64,000 nt of DNA from Apilactobacillus apisilvae (GCF_023380225.1 NZ_CP093362.1:1364001-1428000); one strand, 5' to 3'. Numbered from the stretch's first letter, positions 7,580-17,176 are shown. Notes: a model not told the origin generated them from the sequence alone. Numbers and translations are program-made.

Positions 7580-8245
7580 TTAATCGTTAATTAATTTATC
7601 GATTAAGTCTTTAAGTGGAATAACGGGTTCATTCGATAATTTAGCATCTTGTAAATTAACATTTCCCCATTGATTTAAAGCAATTAGGAGTGTTTTTAAA
7701 TAATTTTTTAGCTTTTTAGAATCATTTATCTTATTATCAACGTATTTTTCAGTTACAGGGAGACTTATAAATTGATTATCAGCTAATAAAAATTCAGTTT
7801 CATTTTTATTTTTAGCAGATTTAAAATAATCTAGATAACTAGGATTAATCCATGAATGATTACAACTACCACGATTATTTTTGGGTAACGCAATTAAAAT
7901 GGAATTATTGCTAATCAATGGATATGTATTTTTTAAATTCAGACTGTCGCAAAACATTTTAATAATTTGTTGATTAGAAAATTGATTTTGTTTAATGTTC
8001 TGATTAATAATCACATTAATTGATATATCAGTTAGATAGAAACCTACATCTTTTTCAATTACTAAAGTGGGGTATTTTTTGCTATGCTCATTAAAATCCA
8101 GCAACATGATTATTTTATCCCAATTGGGCTGATGATTTTTGACCTTTCTAATAATGTGTGAGTATCTTAAATCTTTAAAACGAACACATTTACTATTGTT
8201 TAAATAGTTAGTTCTTACCGGATCTTTACTGATGCTTGTCAGCAC
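7580..8245 (-). CDS. comK: ComK-like competence transcription factor
   Basis: 221 residues starting at GTG 8245 after AAAGGAGG. No membrane segments. The middle and C-terminal part aligns by eye with Bacillus ComK: NSILIALPKNNRGSCNHSWI (about 114-133) with its NQIFLFPT...RPQCGWIS block, then TEFLLADNQFISLPVTEKY (about 150-168) with the TEVTFSNGKTMELPISYN block, then a helical stretch. ComK activates late competence (DNA uptake) genes by binding K-boxes. Lactobacillaceae genomes often carry such homologues, although transformation is rarely shown. The N terminus is shorter and divergent, so control by an MecA/Clp-like route cannot be assumed. The next gene upstream (SGNH hydrolase) is on the same strand; a 60-base AT-rich gap separates them. 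Confidence 0.65.
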   Translation of the reverse strand: MLTSISKDPVRTNYLNNSKCVRFKDLRYSHIIRKVKNHQPNWDKIIMLLDFNEHSKKYPTLVIEKDVGFYLTDISINVIINQNIKQNQFSNQQIIKMFCDSLNLKNTYPLISNNSILIALPKNNRGSCNHSWINPSYLDYFKSAKNKNETEFLLADNQFISLPVTEKYVDNKINDSKKLKNYLKTLLIALNQWGNVNLQDAKLSNEPVIPLKDLIDKLIND

Positions 8246-8305
8246 GATAGGGTAGCCTCCTTTAGATTGATAATTATAAAATATATCATAAAAAGCTTAA
8301 AAGTG

Positions 8306-8902
8306 CTATTGCTTTTTTATAAAATTAGCAATTTCATGAGCTAATTGTTGATAGGTCGCAGCTGTGGGATGCACATGGTGATCGTTATACTGAGTTTGAT
8401 AGTTGTTATTATTAATAAAATTAGGATTATAATTGCGCCAATCTAAGACACTGATGTTGTTATCTTGATAGCACTTTTTCAAACCATTTAATAATTGATT
8501 GAATGTGTAATCTGCAAATCTGATTTTATCGGCAGCATTTTGATGATTATCATATCTATTTAATGGTAAGATTGCCCAGATTTTAAGCTGATTATTTTTT
8601 GCTAAAATGCTGTTGAGATTATTTTGTAGTTGCTCAATAACATCATGTAGTGAATGATGGTTATGACCATAATCGTTAGTGCCCATCATTAGAATACATT
8701 GATCATATTTTTCCCATTTAACTTGATTGACTTCAGTAACTAAATCATCATAGATCGTACCACCATTAATCCCCAAATTATCAACTGGTGTTTTAAGAAT
8801 TTGACTTAAGTAATTAGGATAGTTTTTTTCGATATCGGAGCATCCATCATATCCACGGGTGACTGAATCTCCTAGTGCTACAATTCTAGATCTTTTTGTC
8901 AT
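8306..8902 (-). CDS. SGNH/GDSL-family hydrolase
   Basis: 198 residues from ATG 8902, chosen because GGAGGG stands 6 bases before it; the longer frame to 8971 adds an implausible tail. Block I is VALGDSVTRGYD (nucleophile serine), block II has GINGGTIYDD (glycine), block III is MMGTNDYGHN (asparagine), and block V is DHHVHPTAA (catalytic Asp and His). All four SGNH residues are present, so it should be an active esterase, lipase or acetyl-hydrolase. No signal peptide, so it probably acts in the cytoplasm. A TATAAT on the minus strand about 25 bases upstream of the ribosome site is a likely promoter. Substrate unknown. Confidence 0.8.
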   Translation of the reverse strand: MTKRSRIVALGDSVTRGYDGCSDIEKNYPNYLSQILKTPVDNLGINGGTIYDDLVTEVNQVKWEKYDQCILMMGTNDYGHNHHSLHDVIEQLQNNLNSILAKNNQLKIWAILPLNRYDNHQNAADKIRFADYTFNQLLNGLKKCYQDNNISVLDWRNYNPNFINNNNYQTQYNDHHVHPTAATYQQLAHEIANFIKKQ

Positions 8903-8982
8903 ATTAATCCCTCCGTTATTATTATAGTTGATTATCTTTTGTGTTAAAATGATGGTCCTTGGCAGGGGCACTAAAATGCTTG

Positions 8983-9020
8983 AAAGATGTTAACTTGTTT
9001 GACAAGTTAACATCTTTTTT
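8983..9020 (+). terminator. Strong hairpin terminator between divergent genes
   Basis: A 16-pair perfect stem (AAAGATGTTAACTTGT / ACAAGTTAACATCTTT) with loop TTG and a T run on the plus strand. No plus-strand gene precedes it: the neighbour at 8306-8902 runs the other way. It would end a short RNA started in 8903-8980, or block antisense read-through, right before the promoter of the next gene. On the minus strand only three Ts follow, so it favours plus-strand termination. Confidence 0.7.
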
Positions 9021-9022
9021 TA

Positions 9023-9050
9023 TTGACATGATTTATAATTATGATAATAT
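9023..9050 (+). promoter_or_regulatory. Sigma-A-type promoter of the phosphopentomutase-like gene
   Basis: TTGACA at 9023-9028, spacer of 16, TAATAT at 9045-9050. It sits directly after the hairpin terminator and about 40 bases before the ATG at 9091 (ribosome site GAGGGGAAG). Confidence 0.7.
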
Positions 9051-9090
9051 TATTAGTTAAATAAAACTGACAGAGGGGAAGTATGCAATA

Positions 9091-9918
9091 ATGAGTAAAA
9101 AGCGAATTGTTATTTTAGATTTAGCTTCTTTAGGGATTGGTGAAGCTCCTGATGCAAATCGCTTTAATTCTGTTGGTGTTGATACATTAGGGCATGTTTG
9201 CAAACATGCCAATGACAAGTTACAAATCCCTAATCTTATTAAGCTAGGGCTAGGTAGCATCAGATGGGACAATGAGATTGCTCAAATTCCACAAGTGGCT
9301 AATCCTAGTGCCTTTTATGGTAAGATGGTTAATTGCATTAATACTAAGGGTAGTGGTGCTGGTTTACGTGAAATGTTTGATTTCGATACTAGCGTGCGGA
9401 CTCTATCTACAATGGACTTAATGTCTGAAAAAAATATGAATATTTCAATGATTTCAAGCTTTGCTAGTTACTTAGAAAACCATGATGATGCTTTTTCAAT
9501 TCAGGTGCCTAATGATAGTAAAGCTTTTGTTGAATTAAGCGCGCAATTAGATGTGCAATTTAATGGCTTGATATATTGTCAGCCCCCTGAATTAAAACGT
9601 TTCTCGATGAATCGTGATGTTGCTGGATATGCTGAACAATTGAGTAATTTAGATGCACAAATTCCAGAATTAATTGAAAATCTATCTGAAGATGACCTAT
9701 TAATTATTACGTCATCTTTTGCCAATGATCCAACGTTAAATGAATCCATTACGCGAGAATACTTACCATTGATTGTTTTTAATCCTTCAAATCAAAATGG
9801 TAAATCACTGGGCATCAAACGCAGTAGTGCTGCGTTTGCAAATGCGATTGCTCAGAACTTTGATCTTTCCGATACTGATCGTCAATTAAAACCAAACTTC
9901 TTGAATGAAGTACTTTAA
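9091..9918 (+). CDS. Phosphopentomutase-like protein lacking catalytic residues
   Basis: 275 residues against roughly 390 for DeoB. The start, ASLGIGEAPDANRF with VGVDTLGHV, and the end, DDLLIITSSFANDPT and TREYLPLIVFNPS, are unmistakably the alkaline-phosphatase-like core of phosphopentomutase (ribose-1-P to ribose-5-P). Yet the first metal-binding Asp (family M-D-S-x-G) is A12, the phosphorylated Thr (family T-G-H-W-E) is A90, the Asp-His pair in family A-D-H-G-N-D-P is S209-F210, and the late His (family D-H-T-R-E) is I220. The cap domain is shortened. It should not bind the two metals or form the phosphoenzyme. It precedes nupC with a 91-base gap, so a regulatory or binding role in nucleoside metabolism is possible, but this is inference. 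Confidence 0.75.
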   Translation: MSKKRIVILDLASLGIGEAPDANRFNSVGVDTLGHVCKHANDKLQIPNLIKLGLGSIRWDNEIAQIPQVANPSAFYGKMVNCINTKGSGAGLREMFDFDTSVRTLSTMDLMSEKNMNISMISSFASYLENHDDAFSIQVPNDSKAFVELSAQLDVQFNGLIYCQPPELKRFSMNRDVAGYAEQLSNLDAQIPELIENLSEDDLLIITSSFANDPTLNESITREYLPLIVFNPSNQNGKSLGIKRSSAAFANAIAQNFDLSDTDRQLKPNFLNEVL

Positions 9919-10009
9919 AATCTACTTTAACTTGAAGGGAGTGATGCGCAACTAAAATAAGCTAGCGTTGTTAAAATTTATTTTGGAGTAAAGAAAGGAT
10001 TAGTTCTAC

Positions 10010-11245
10010 ATGTATTTGTTAGTTAACATATTAGGAATTTTAGTATTTTTAGGAATCGCATTTATTTTTTCGAAAGATAAAAAGAATATCAAATGGCGTT
10101 CAGTCATTACTGTTTTGGTTTTAAACTTAGTGATTGCATTTTGTTTAACTAAGTTTGCTTGGGGTCGTGCTGCTGTGGAAGCAGCTGCTAATTTCTTCGC
10201 GGTCTTGGTTCAAGTTGCCTATCAAGGAATTGCATTTGCTTTACCAAGCTGGGTTCATATGAAACAAATGGACTTTGTGACTTCAGCATTACTTCCAATT
10301 CTATTGATTGTTCCAGTCTTTGATATTTTAACTTATATTGGAGTTCTACCATTTATCATTAAATGGGTAGGAAAAGGTTTGGCATACATAACAGGCCAAC
10401 CTAAATTTGAATCATTCTTTGCCGTTGAAATGATGTTTCTAGGTAATACTGAAGCCATTGCGGTTTCAACCTTACAAATTAAACGTATTTCTGCACAAAG
10501 AAACGTTGTCATTGCGATGATGTCAATGTCTTGTGTTACTGCATCAATCTTAGGTGCGTATACTCAAATGGTTCCAGGTCAATTTGTTTTAACTGCCGTA
10601 CCGTTAAACATTTTAAACGCAGTTATCATTAGTAGTATTTTAATGCCAACTAATGTCAGCCCAGAAGAAGATACTATCGCCAAAATGGGCGGTAGTAACA
10701 GTGAAAACCAAGAAGCTGCTGAAATTGGTGAAAACGTTGAACGTGAACCATTCTTCTCATTCTTGGGAGATTCAATTTTAGGTGCTGGTAAGTTAATCCT
10801 AATTATCGTTGCCAATGTTATTGCATTCGTTGCTTTAGCTGCTCTAATCGATAAAGTTTTAGGTTTAATTAATCCGGCCTTGTCCCTAGAACATATTCTA
10901 GGAATCATCATGTTCCCATTTGCTTGGTTAATGGGTTCAGATGTTCACACAGCCTTCCAATTCGCACAATACATGGGAACTAAGCTAGTTACCAACGAAT
11001 TCGTTGTTATGGGTGGTGTCTCAAGTAAAATTAATACTTTTGCTCCTCACTTCCGTGCTCAATTAACCGTCTTTCTAACATCATTTGCTAACCTTTCTAC
11101 TGTTGGAATGATTATTGGTGCATTCAAGGGAATCGTTGATAAAAAATCAAACGATGTAATTTCAAGAAACGTTGGATACTTGGTCTTATCAGGAATTCTA
11201 GTTTCATTGATGTCTGCAGGAATTGTGGGACTATTCGTTTGGTAA
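10010..11245 (+). CDS. nupC: NupC-type concentrative nucleoside transporter
   Basis: 411 residues, the normal length of bacterial CNT-family transporters, with about ten membrane segments. Characteristic stretches are FVTSALLPILLIVPVFDILTY, the helical hairpin GNTEAIAVSTLQIKRISAQR, and the late QFAQYMGTKLVTNEFV plus FANLSTVGMIIGAFKG, which line the nucleoside and cation site in the family. It imports nucleosides with H+ or Na+. A hydrophilic insertion (about 215-250) is acidic. It follows the phosphopentomutase-like gene and ends in its own terminator. AAAGGA precedes the ATG. Confidence 0.9.
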   Translation: MYLLVNILGILVFLGIAFIFSKDKKNIKWRSVITVLVLNLVIAFCLTKFAWGRAAVEAAANFFAVLVQVAYQGIAFALPSWVHMKQMDFVTSALLPILLIVPVFDILTYIGVLPFIIKWVGKGLAYITGQPKFESFFAVEMMFLGNTEAIAVSTLQIKRISAQRNVVIAMMSMSCVTASILGAYTQMVPGQFVLTAVPLNILNAVIISSILMPTNVSPEEDTIAKMGGSNSENQEAAEIGENVEREPFFSFLGDSILGAGKLILIIVANVIAFVALAALIDKVLGLINPALSLEHILGIIMFPFAWLMGSDVHTAFQFAQYMGTKLVTNEFVVMGGVSSKINTFAPHFRAQLTVFLTSFANLSTVGMIIGAFKGIVDKKSNDVISRNVGYLVLSGILVSLMSAGIVGLFVW

Positions 11246-11260
11246 TATAATAATATTTTT

Positions 11261-11290
11261 AAAAGACAGCCTTTTGGCTGCCTTTTTTAT
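11261..11290 (+). terminator. Intrinsic terminator after nupC
   Basis: CAGCC / GGCTG stem with TTTT loop, extended by an outer pair, then T6. Confidence 0.8.
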
Positions 11291-11324
11291 TTTATAAATT
11301 TTTGTGTTTTCGATATAATACCTA

Positions 11325-11437
11325 GTGACGAAATCAATGATTTTTCGTTATAATATATAAGTGTACTTTTGCGTATTGTAAAACGAATATTTTTCGTTTA
11401 AAGTAGAGATAAACGTGAAACATTTTAAAAGTTTCAC
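11325..11437 (+). promoter_or_regulatory. Promoter and three inverted repeats before rsmG-parAB
   Basis: A -10 box TATAAT lies at 11349-11354 with a poor -35 (GTGACG, 11325-11330). Three dyads follow one another: ACGAAA...TTTCGT at 11328-11348, exactly inside the promoter spacer; AAACGAA...TTCGTTT at 11381-11399; and GTGAAAC...GTTTCAC at 11415-11437. The last two are in the leader RNA. The first two share the ACGAAA/TTTCGT half-site and could be operators of one regulator. The third is close to the ribosome site AGGAGA and could fold in the RNA. Confidence 0.45.
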
Positions 11438-11452
11438 ATTAGGAGAATCAAA

Positions 11453-12190
11453 ATGAATCCAGAAGAATTTAAAGCACAATTGACTGCTGATGGCATTGAA
11501 TTATCTAATCATCAGATGGATCAATTTGCTACTTATTATCAAATGCTAGTTGCAACGAATGAACATGTTAATTTAACCACAATCGTTGATGAAGCCGATG
11601 TTTATCTTAAACACTTCTATGACTCCATCACACCGGTATTTTATGATAAGTCACTACAGAATGAAACGTTAACGTTATGTGATGTTGGTGCGGGCGCTGG
11701 TTTTCCATCATTACCCATGAAAATAGTCTTTCCTAATTTAAAAGTAACAATTGTTGATTCATTGAACAAACGAATTACTTTTTTACAAGATTTGGTTGAT
11801 CAATTAGGCTTAAAAGACGTGAAATTATATCATGCGCGGGCTGAAGAATTTGGTGGTAAAAAATCCAAGCATCGTGAACAATATGATGTTTCGACTGCGC
11901 GTGCAGTGGCTCGCATGAGTGTTTTAGCTGAACTATGCTTACCATTAGTTAAAGTGGGGGGCAAAATGATTGCCTTAAAAGCAGCCCAAGCTGAAACAGA
12001 ATTAGTAAATGGAAATCAAGCCATTAAGACTTTAGGTGCTAGTGTCATTGATGATGAAGAATTTAATTTACCAGTATCTGATGATCCACGTCACATTATT
12101 ATTTTAAGTAAAGATAAAAAAACACCTAAACAATATCCAAGAAAAGCTGGAACACCAAATAAAAAACCAATTGGCGAACCAAAAAAATAA
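11453..12190 (+). CDS. rsmG: 16S rRNA (guanine-N7) methyltransferase RsmG
   Basis: 245 residues, full length. The SAM-binding motif I is DVGAGAGFPSLPMKI (about residues 79-93); NLTTI and STARAVARM are family signatures. RsmG methylates G527 (E. coli numbering) in the 16S 530 loop; loss gives low-level streptomycin resistance in other bacteria. The basic tail (KKTPKQYPRKAG) is usual in Firmicutes. It heads a tight operon with parA 19 bases downstream, the conserved gidB-soj-spo0J order. The AGGAGA ribosome site is 8 bases before ATG. Confidence 0.95.
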   Translation: MNPEEFKAQLTADGIELSNHQMDQFATYYQMLVATNEHVNLTTIVDEADVYLKHFYDSITPVFYDKSLQNETLTLCDVGAGAGFPSLPMKIVFPNLKVTIVDSLNKRITFLQDLVDQLGLKDVKLYHARAEEFGGKKSKHREQYDVSTARAVARMSVLAELCLPLVKVGGKMIALKAAQAETELVNGNQAIKTLGASVIDDEEFNLPVSDDPRHIIILSKDKKTPKQYPRKAGTPNKKPIGEPKK

Positions 12191-12209
12191 TTTATAAGGA
12201 GGTTTATAC

Positions 12210-12977
12210 ATGGGATATGTAATTTCTTTAGCCAACCAAAAGGGTGGCGTTGGTAAAACCACCACTTCCGTCAATTTGGGAGCAGATTTAGCTAGTCAAG
12301 GTAAAAAAGTCTTACTAATTGATGCTGATGCTCAAGGAAATGCGACTTCTGGAGTGGGCGTTCAAAAGTCATCAATTAAAAAAGATATTTATGATATTTT
12401 AGTTAATGAAGATGATATTACTGATGCTATTTTACCTTCACGTCACAAAGATTTAGATGTTGTTCCTGCAACCATTCAACTATCAGGAGCGGATATTGAG
12501 TTAACTCCACAGATGGCTCGGGAAACGCGTCTATTAAATGCTTTAAAACAAGTCAAAGATCAATATGATTACATATTAGTTGATTGTCCACCTTCATTGG
12601 GATTGATTACCATTAATGCCTTTACGGCTAGTGATTCAATCTTAATTCCAGTTCAAAGTGAGTACTATGCTTTGGAAGGGTTAAGTCAACTATTGAATAC
12701 CGTTAAATTAGTTCAAAAACACTTCAATCCTGATTTGAAGATTGAAGGGGTATTATTAACGATGTATGATGCCAGAACTAAATTGGGCCAACAGGTTAAT
12801 TCAGAAGTGCGTAACTACTTTGGTGAGACCGTTTATCAAACGGTGATTACTAGAAATGTTCGATTATCTGAAGCACCTAGCTATGGCCTACCCATTATTG
12901 ATTATGATCCTAAGTCCAAGGGATCAGAACTATACATGCAATTAGCGAAGGAAGTGTTAGCAGCTCATGGCGAATAA
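12210..12977 (+). CDS. parA: Chromosome-partitioning ATPase ParA (Soj)
   Basis: 255 residues. Deviant Walker A motif KGGVGKTTTSVNLG at about 11-24, with the signature lysine, Walker A' DADAQGNATSG and Walker B VDCPPSLG. ParA dimers bind DNA non-specifically with ATP and act with ParB-parS in chromosome segregation and control of replication initiation. AGGAGG precedes ATG. It overlaps parB by 11 bases, implying translational coupling. No anomalies. Confidence 0.95.
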   Translation: MGYVISLANQKGGVGKTTTSVNLGADLASQGKKVLLIDADAQGNATSGVGVQKSSIKKDIYDILVNEDDITDAILPSRHKDLDVVPATIQLSGADIELTPQMARETRLLNALKQVKDQYDYILVDCPPSLGLITINAFTASDSILIPVQSEYYALEGLSQLLNTVKLVQKHFNPDLKIEGVLLTMYDARTKLGQQVNSEVRNYFGETVYQTVITRNVRLSEAPSYGLPIIDYDPKSKGSELYMQLAKEVLAAHGE

Positions 12978-13848
12978 TAAAGGATTAGGTCGCGGGATTG
13001 AGGCCTTATTTGCTGATAATGATGTTGATGAAGGCCAAGAGGAAGTTTTAGATTTAACAATTAATAAGCTTTCGCCCAATCCATTTCAACCACGCACCCA
13101 TTTTGATACCAAAGCATTAAAAGATTTAACTTTATCAATTAAAAAATCCGGTGTTTTTCAACCCATTATCGTTAGAAAAACTGCTGGCAAAAATGATGCT
13201 TATGAAATTTTAGCTGGTGAACGTCGCTTTCGTGCTTCACGAATGGCTGATAAGAAGACGATCCCAGCAATTGTTAGGGATGCTTCTGATGAACAAATGA
13301 TGGAGATTGCTGTTTTAGAAAATCTTCAACGTGAAGATTTGAATCCTATCGAAGAAGCAGAAGCCTATAACACTTTGATGACTAAACTAGAGATCACTCA
13401 AGCCGAAGTTTCTAAACGTTTAGGGAAATCACGTCCTTATATTGCGAACTATTTACGTTTATTAGGGTTGCCAACTGAAGTTAAAGATATGTTAACTAAA
13501 AATCAGCTTTCAATGGGACAAGCCCGGACTTTACTTTCAGTAAAGAATAAACAAGATTTAATTACCTTAGCCAAACGTGCTTACGGTGAAACTCTAACGG
13601 TTCGTCAATTGGAAAAGGCGATTGAAGAGTTATCTTCAACCCCCAAAAAGAAGAAAAAACCTCGTCGTTCAACCAAACAATCACCATTTTTACGTGCTTA
13701 TGAAGATGAACTACAGGATAAATTTGGAACTAATGTTAATATTTCATCTAGTCGTGCCAAAAAAGGTAGTGGTAAGTTAGAGATTAACTATACTTCCGAT
13801 GATGATTTAAATCGTATTTTGCAAATCTTAGATATTAATTTAGACTAG
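12967..13848 (+). CDS. parB: ParB/Spo0J chromosome-partitioning protein
   Basis: 293 residues. N-terminal GLGRGIEALF box (ParA contact), CTPase/ParB domain with PFQPR and the arginine-rich GERRFRASR, then a helix-turn-helix at about 137-165 (TQAEVSKRLGKSRPYIANYL), linker, and a C-terminal dimer domain. ParB binds parS and spreads as a CTP clamp to load SMC. I found no canonical parS (TGTTTCACGTGAAACA) in the neighbourhood; only a dyad with the half-sites in the reverse order at 11415-11437. Confidence 0.95.
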   Translation: MANNKGLGRGIEALFADNDVDEGQEEVLDLTINKLSPNPFQPRTHFDTKALKDLTLSIKKSGVFQPIIVRKTAGKNDAYEILAGERRFRASRMADKKTIPAIVRDASDEQMMEIAVLENLQREDLNPIEEAEAYNTLMTKLEITQAEVSKRLGKSRPYIANYLRLLGLPTEVKDMLTKNQLSMGQARTLLSVKNKQDLITLAKRAYGETLTVRQLEKAIEELSSTPKKKKKPRRSTKQSPFLRAYEDELQDKFGTNVNISSSRAKKGSGKLEINYTSDDDLNRILQILDINLD

Positions 13849-13867
13849 TAAAGGGGTATGATTTTAT

Positions 13868-14059
13868 ATGTATGCATTAAATGATATTGTCGAAATGAAG
13901 AAACAACACCCATGTGGTAAAAATGAATGGCAAATTATTCGAATGGGTGCTGACATCAAAATTGAATGTCAAGGTTGCGGACATGTGGTCATGCTACCTC
14001 GCCGTGAATTTGAAAAGAAAATGAAGAAAGTTTTGCAAAAAGCTGATTCTGACAAATAA
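13868..14059 (+). CDS. DUF951 small zinc-ribbon-like protein
   Basis: 63 residues. Contains HPCGKNEW, then IKIECQGCGHVVMLPRREFEKK: Cys at 16, 34 and 37 and a His at 39 make a likely metal site. DUF951 proteins nearly always stand between parB and ychF in Firmicutes, as here; they are thought to be RNA- or ribosome-associated but have no proven role. Spacing is 19 bases from parB and 25 to ychF, so it is part of the operon. Confidence 0.9.
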   Translation: MYALNDIVEMKKQHPCGKNEWQIIRMGADIKIECQGCGHVVMLPRREFEKKMKKVLQKADSDK

Positions 14060-14084
14060 AATAATTTAGGAGTGAATTGTAAAT

Positions 14085-15185
14085 ATGGCATTAACAGCAG
14101 GAATTGTCGGTTTACCTAACGTTGGTAAATCAACATTATTTAACGCAATTACAAAAGCAGGGGCAGAAATGGCAAACTATCCATTTGCGACAATTGACCC
14201 TAACGTTGGGATGGTTGAAGTGCCTGATAGTCGTTTAGATCGCATTCAAGAAATTATTCCAGCTAAAAAAATTGTTCCAACTACCTTTGAATTTACTGAT
14301 ATCGCCGGAATTGTTAAAGGTGCTAGTAAGGGTGAAGGTCTAGGTAACAAATTCTTGGAAAACATCAGACAAGTCGATGCAATTGTGCATGTTGTCCGTG
14401 CTTTTGATGATGATAATATTACCCATGTTACCGGTAAAGTTGATCCAGTTGATGATATTGAAACTATTAATTTGGAATTAAACATTGCCGATTTAGATGC
14501 AGTTAACAAGCGTTTGGGTAAAGTTCAACGTGCTGCTAAAAGTAAAGACGAAGATGCTTTAGCTGAATTAGCAGTTTTAAATAAAATTAAGCCGGTTTTA
14601 GAAGCTGGAAAAGCTGTTCGTTCAATTGACTTTGATGAAGATGAAGAAAAAATTGTGAAAGGTTTATTTTTACTATCATCAAAGCCAGTTTTATATGTTG
14701 CTAATATTTCTGAAGATGATATGGCTAATCCAGAAGGATCAGATTACTTCCAACAAGTAAAGGCTTATGCTGATAAAGAAGGTGCCGGTGCAATCGGTAT
14801 TGCTGCCGAAAGTGAAGAAGAAATTGCTGAATTAGATGATGATGATAAAGCAACTTTCTTAGAAGCTGAAGGAGTAACTGAACCTGGTTTGAACAAGTTG
14901 ATCCGTGCTTCATATAACTTATTAGGTCTAGAAACATTCTTTACTGCTGGTGGTAAGGAAACCAAAGCTTGGACTTATCTAAAAGGCACTAAGGCACCTC
15001 AAGCTGCTGGAGTGATTCATTCTGATTTTGAACGTGGTTTTATTCGTGCTGAAGTAATGGCTTTTGATGACTTAGATCAATTAGGTAGTGAACAAGCAGT
15101 TAAAGATGCTGGTAAATTACGTGTTGAAGGTAAAGATTATGTTATGAATGATGGTGACATCGTTAACTTTAGATTCAACGTTTAA
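14085..15185 (+). CDS. ychF: Ribosome-binding ATPase YchF (OBG family)
   Basis: 366 residues, full length. P-loop GLPNVGKSTLFNAI at 8-21, switch FTDIAGIVKGASKGEGLGNKF, and a C-terminal TGS domain (TAGGKETKAWTYLKGTKAPQAAGVIHSDFERGFIRAEV). In place of the guanine-specific NKxD motif it has NISEDD, as expected for the ATP-preferring YchF branch. It binds ribosomes and affects stress responses. AGGAG lies before ATG; fourth to fifth gene of the rsmG operon. Confidence 0.95.
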   Translation: MALTAGIVGLPNVGKSTLFNAITKAGAEMANYPFATIDPNVGMVEVPDSRLDRIQEIIPAKKIVPTTFEFTDIAGIVKGASKGEGLGNKFLENIRQVDAIVHVVRAFDDDNITHVTGKVDPVDDIETINLELNIADLDAVNKRLGKVQRAAKSKDEDALAELAVLNKIKPVLEAGKAVRSIDFDEDEEKIVKGLFLLSSKPVLYVANISEDDMANPEGSDYFQQVKAYADKEGAGAIGIAAESEEEIAELDDDDKATFLEAEGVTEPGLNKLIRASYNLLGLETFFTAGGKETKAWTYLKGTKAPQAAGVIHSDFERGFIRAEVMAFDDLDQLGSEQAVKDAGKLRVEGKDYVMNDGDIVNFRFNV

Positions 15186-15203
15186 AAATATAGGAGTTTT
15201 TAT

Positions 15204-15938
15204 ATGACGGAAAAACGAAACGCTCATGTGCAACAAAAACGCCATGAGTCGGATAAAAAAGAACGAACACAATTTGACAACATTGGTTTAACTAAACGTA
15301 ATGCTGATTACATGTTTCGTTTTAATCGCCAATTAATGGCAACTGATTTGAGTGTTGAACGCAAATCAGAAATTGTTAAACAAATGAAAGATCAATTGTT
15401 AGTTGAACAAAAGCATGGGGCAACTGCTAGAAATCTTTATGGTACAGTTGAACAAAGAATTGACTTTATTATGAATCCACCTAAAAAGCCAATCAGTATG
15501 ATGGATAATTTTTGGCCGAATGCGGTTTATAATATGTTGTTCTTCTACATTATTTTTAACATTTTATATGGTATTACAATGTTAATGTCTAAAAATAGTG
15601 CAAATGAACAATCTGTGGGAATTATTTCTATTACAGTGTTATCAATTCTATCCGGAATTTTAATTCCATTGCTAACAAGAATGATGGATTCCAATGTTAA
15701 GCATAAGTATAGTGGCTGGACCCGAGTATTATTCCTATTATTAATTATTGTTGCTTGGATTGCAGCATTCGCAATTTCAATGGGAATTCCAAAGGGAATC
15801 ATTAATCCAGTTGTGCCATTCTATGTCAACTTTATTTTGGCAGTTATTTCAATTGGACTAGCAATTTATGTATATAAAAAATATACGATTACTGTTAACT
15901 TTTTTACTCCTGGTATGAAGGCTAATGGTCGTAGATAA
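15204..15938 (+). CDS. DUF1129 family membrane protein
   Basis: 244 residues. A basic soluble N-terminal half (to about 105, with QLLVEQKHGATARNLYGTVEQRIDFIMNPPKKP) followed by four membrane segments. DUF1129 proteins follow ychF in many lactobacilli and resemble DUF1700/HAAS-type membrane proteins with a helical cytoplasmic domain. Function unknown; it ends the operon, closed by a strong terminator. Confidence 0.85.
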   Translation: MTEKRNAHVQQKRHESDKKERTQFDNIGLTKRNADYMFRFNRQLMATDLSVERKSEIVKQMKDQLLVEQKHGATARNLYGTVEQRIDFIMNPPKKPISMMDNFWPNAVYNMLFFYIIFNILYGITMLMSKNSANEQSVGIISITVLSILSGILIPLLTRMMDSNVKHKYSGWTRVLFLLLIIVAWIAAFAISMGIPKGIINPVVPFYVNFILAVISIGLAIYVYKKYTITVNFFTPGMKANGRR

Positions 15939-15947
15939 TACCTTGAA

Positions 15948-15983
15948 AGCGATAAAGGTCATTTGACCTTTATCGTTTTTTTT
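15948..15983 (+). terminator. Intrinsic terminator ending the rsmG operon
   Basis: Stem GCGATAAAGGTC / GACCTTTATCGT, loop ATTT, T9 run. Confidence 0.93.
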
Positions 15984-16010
15984 TGTATATTAGAAGATAA
16001 AAAATAATAA

Positions 16011-17162
<1,152 letters not shown>

Positions 17163-17176
17163 TAATTATTTAAAAG

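Noticed and set aside
11415..11437. Possible parS site
   Set aside because: parS has GTTTCAC then GTGAAAC with no gap; here the half-sites are in opposite order with 9 bases between, so it is not a standard parS. Reported only as a dyad.
14725..14965. Minus-strand frames in ychF
   Set aside because: Shadows of a strongly conserved plus-strand gene.
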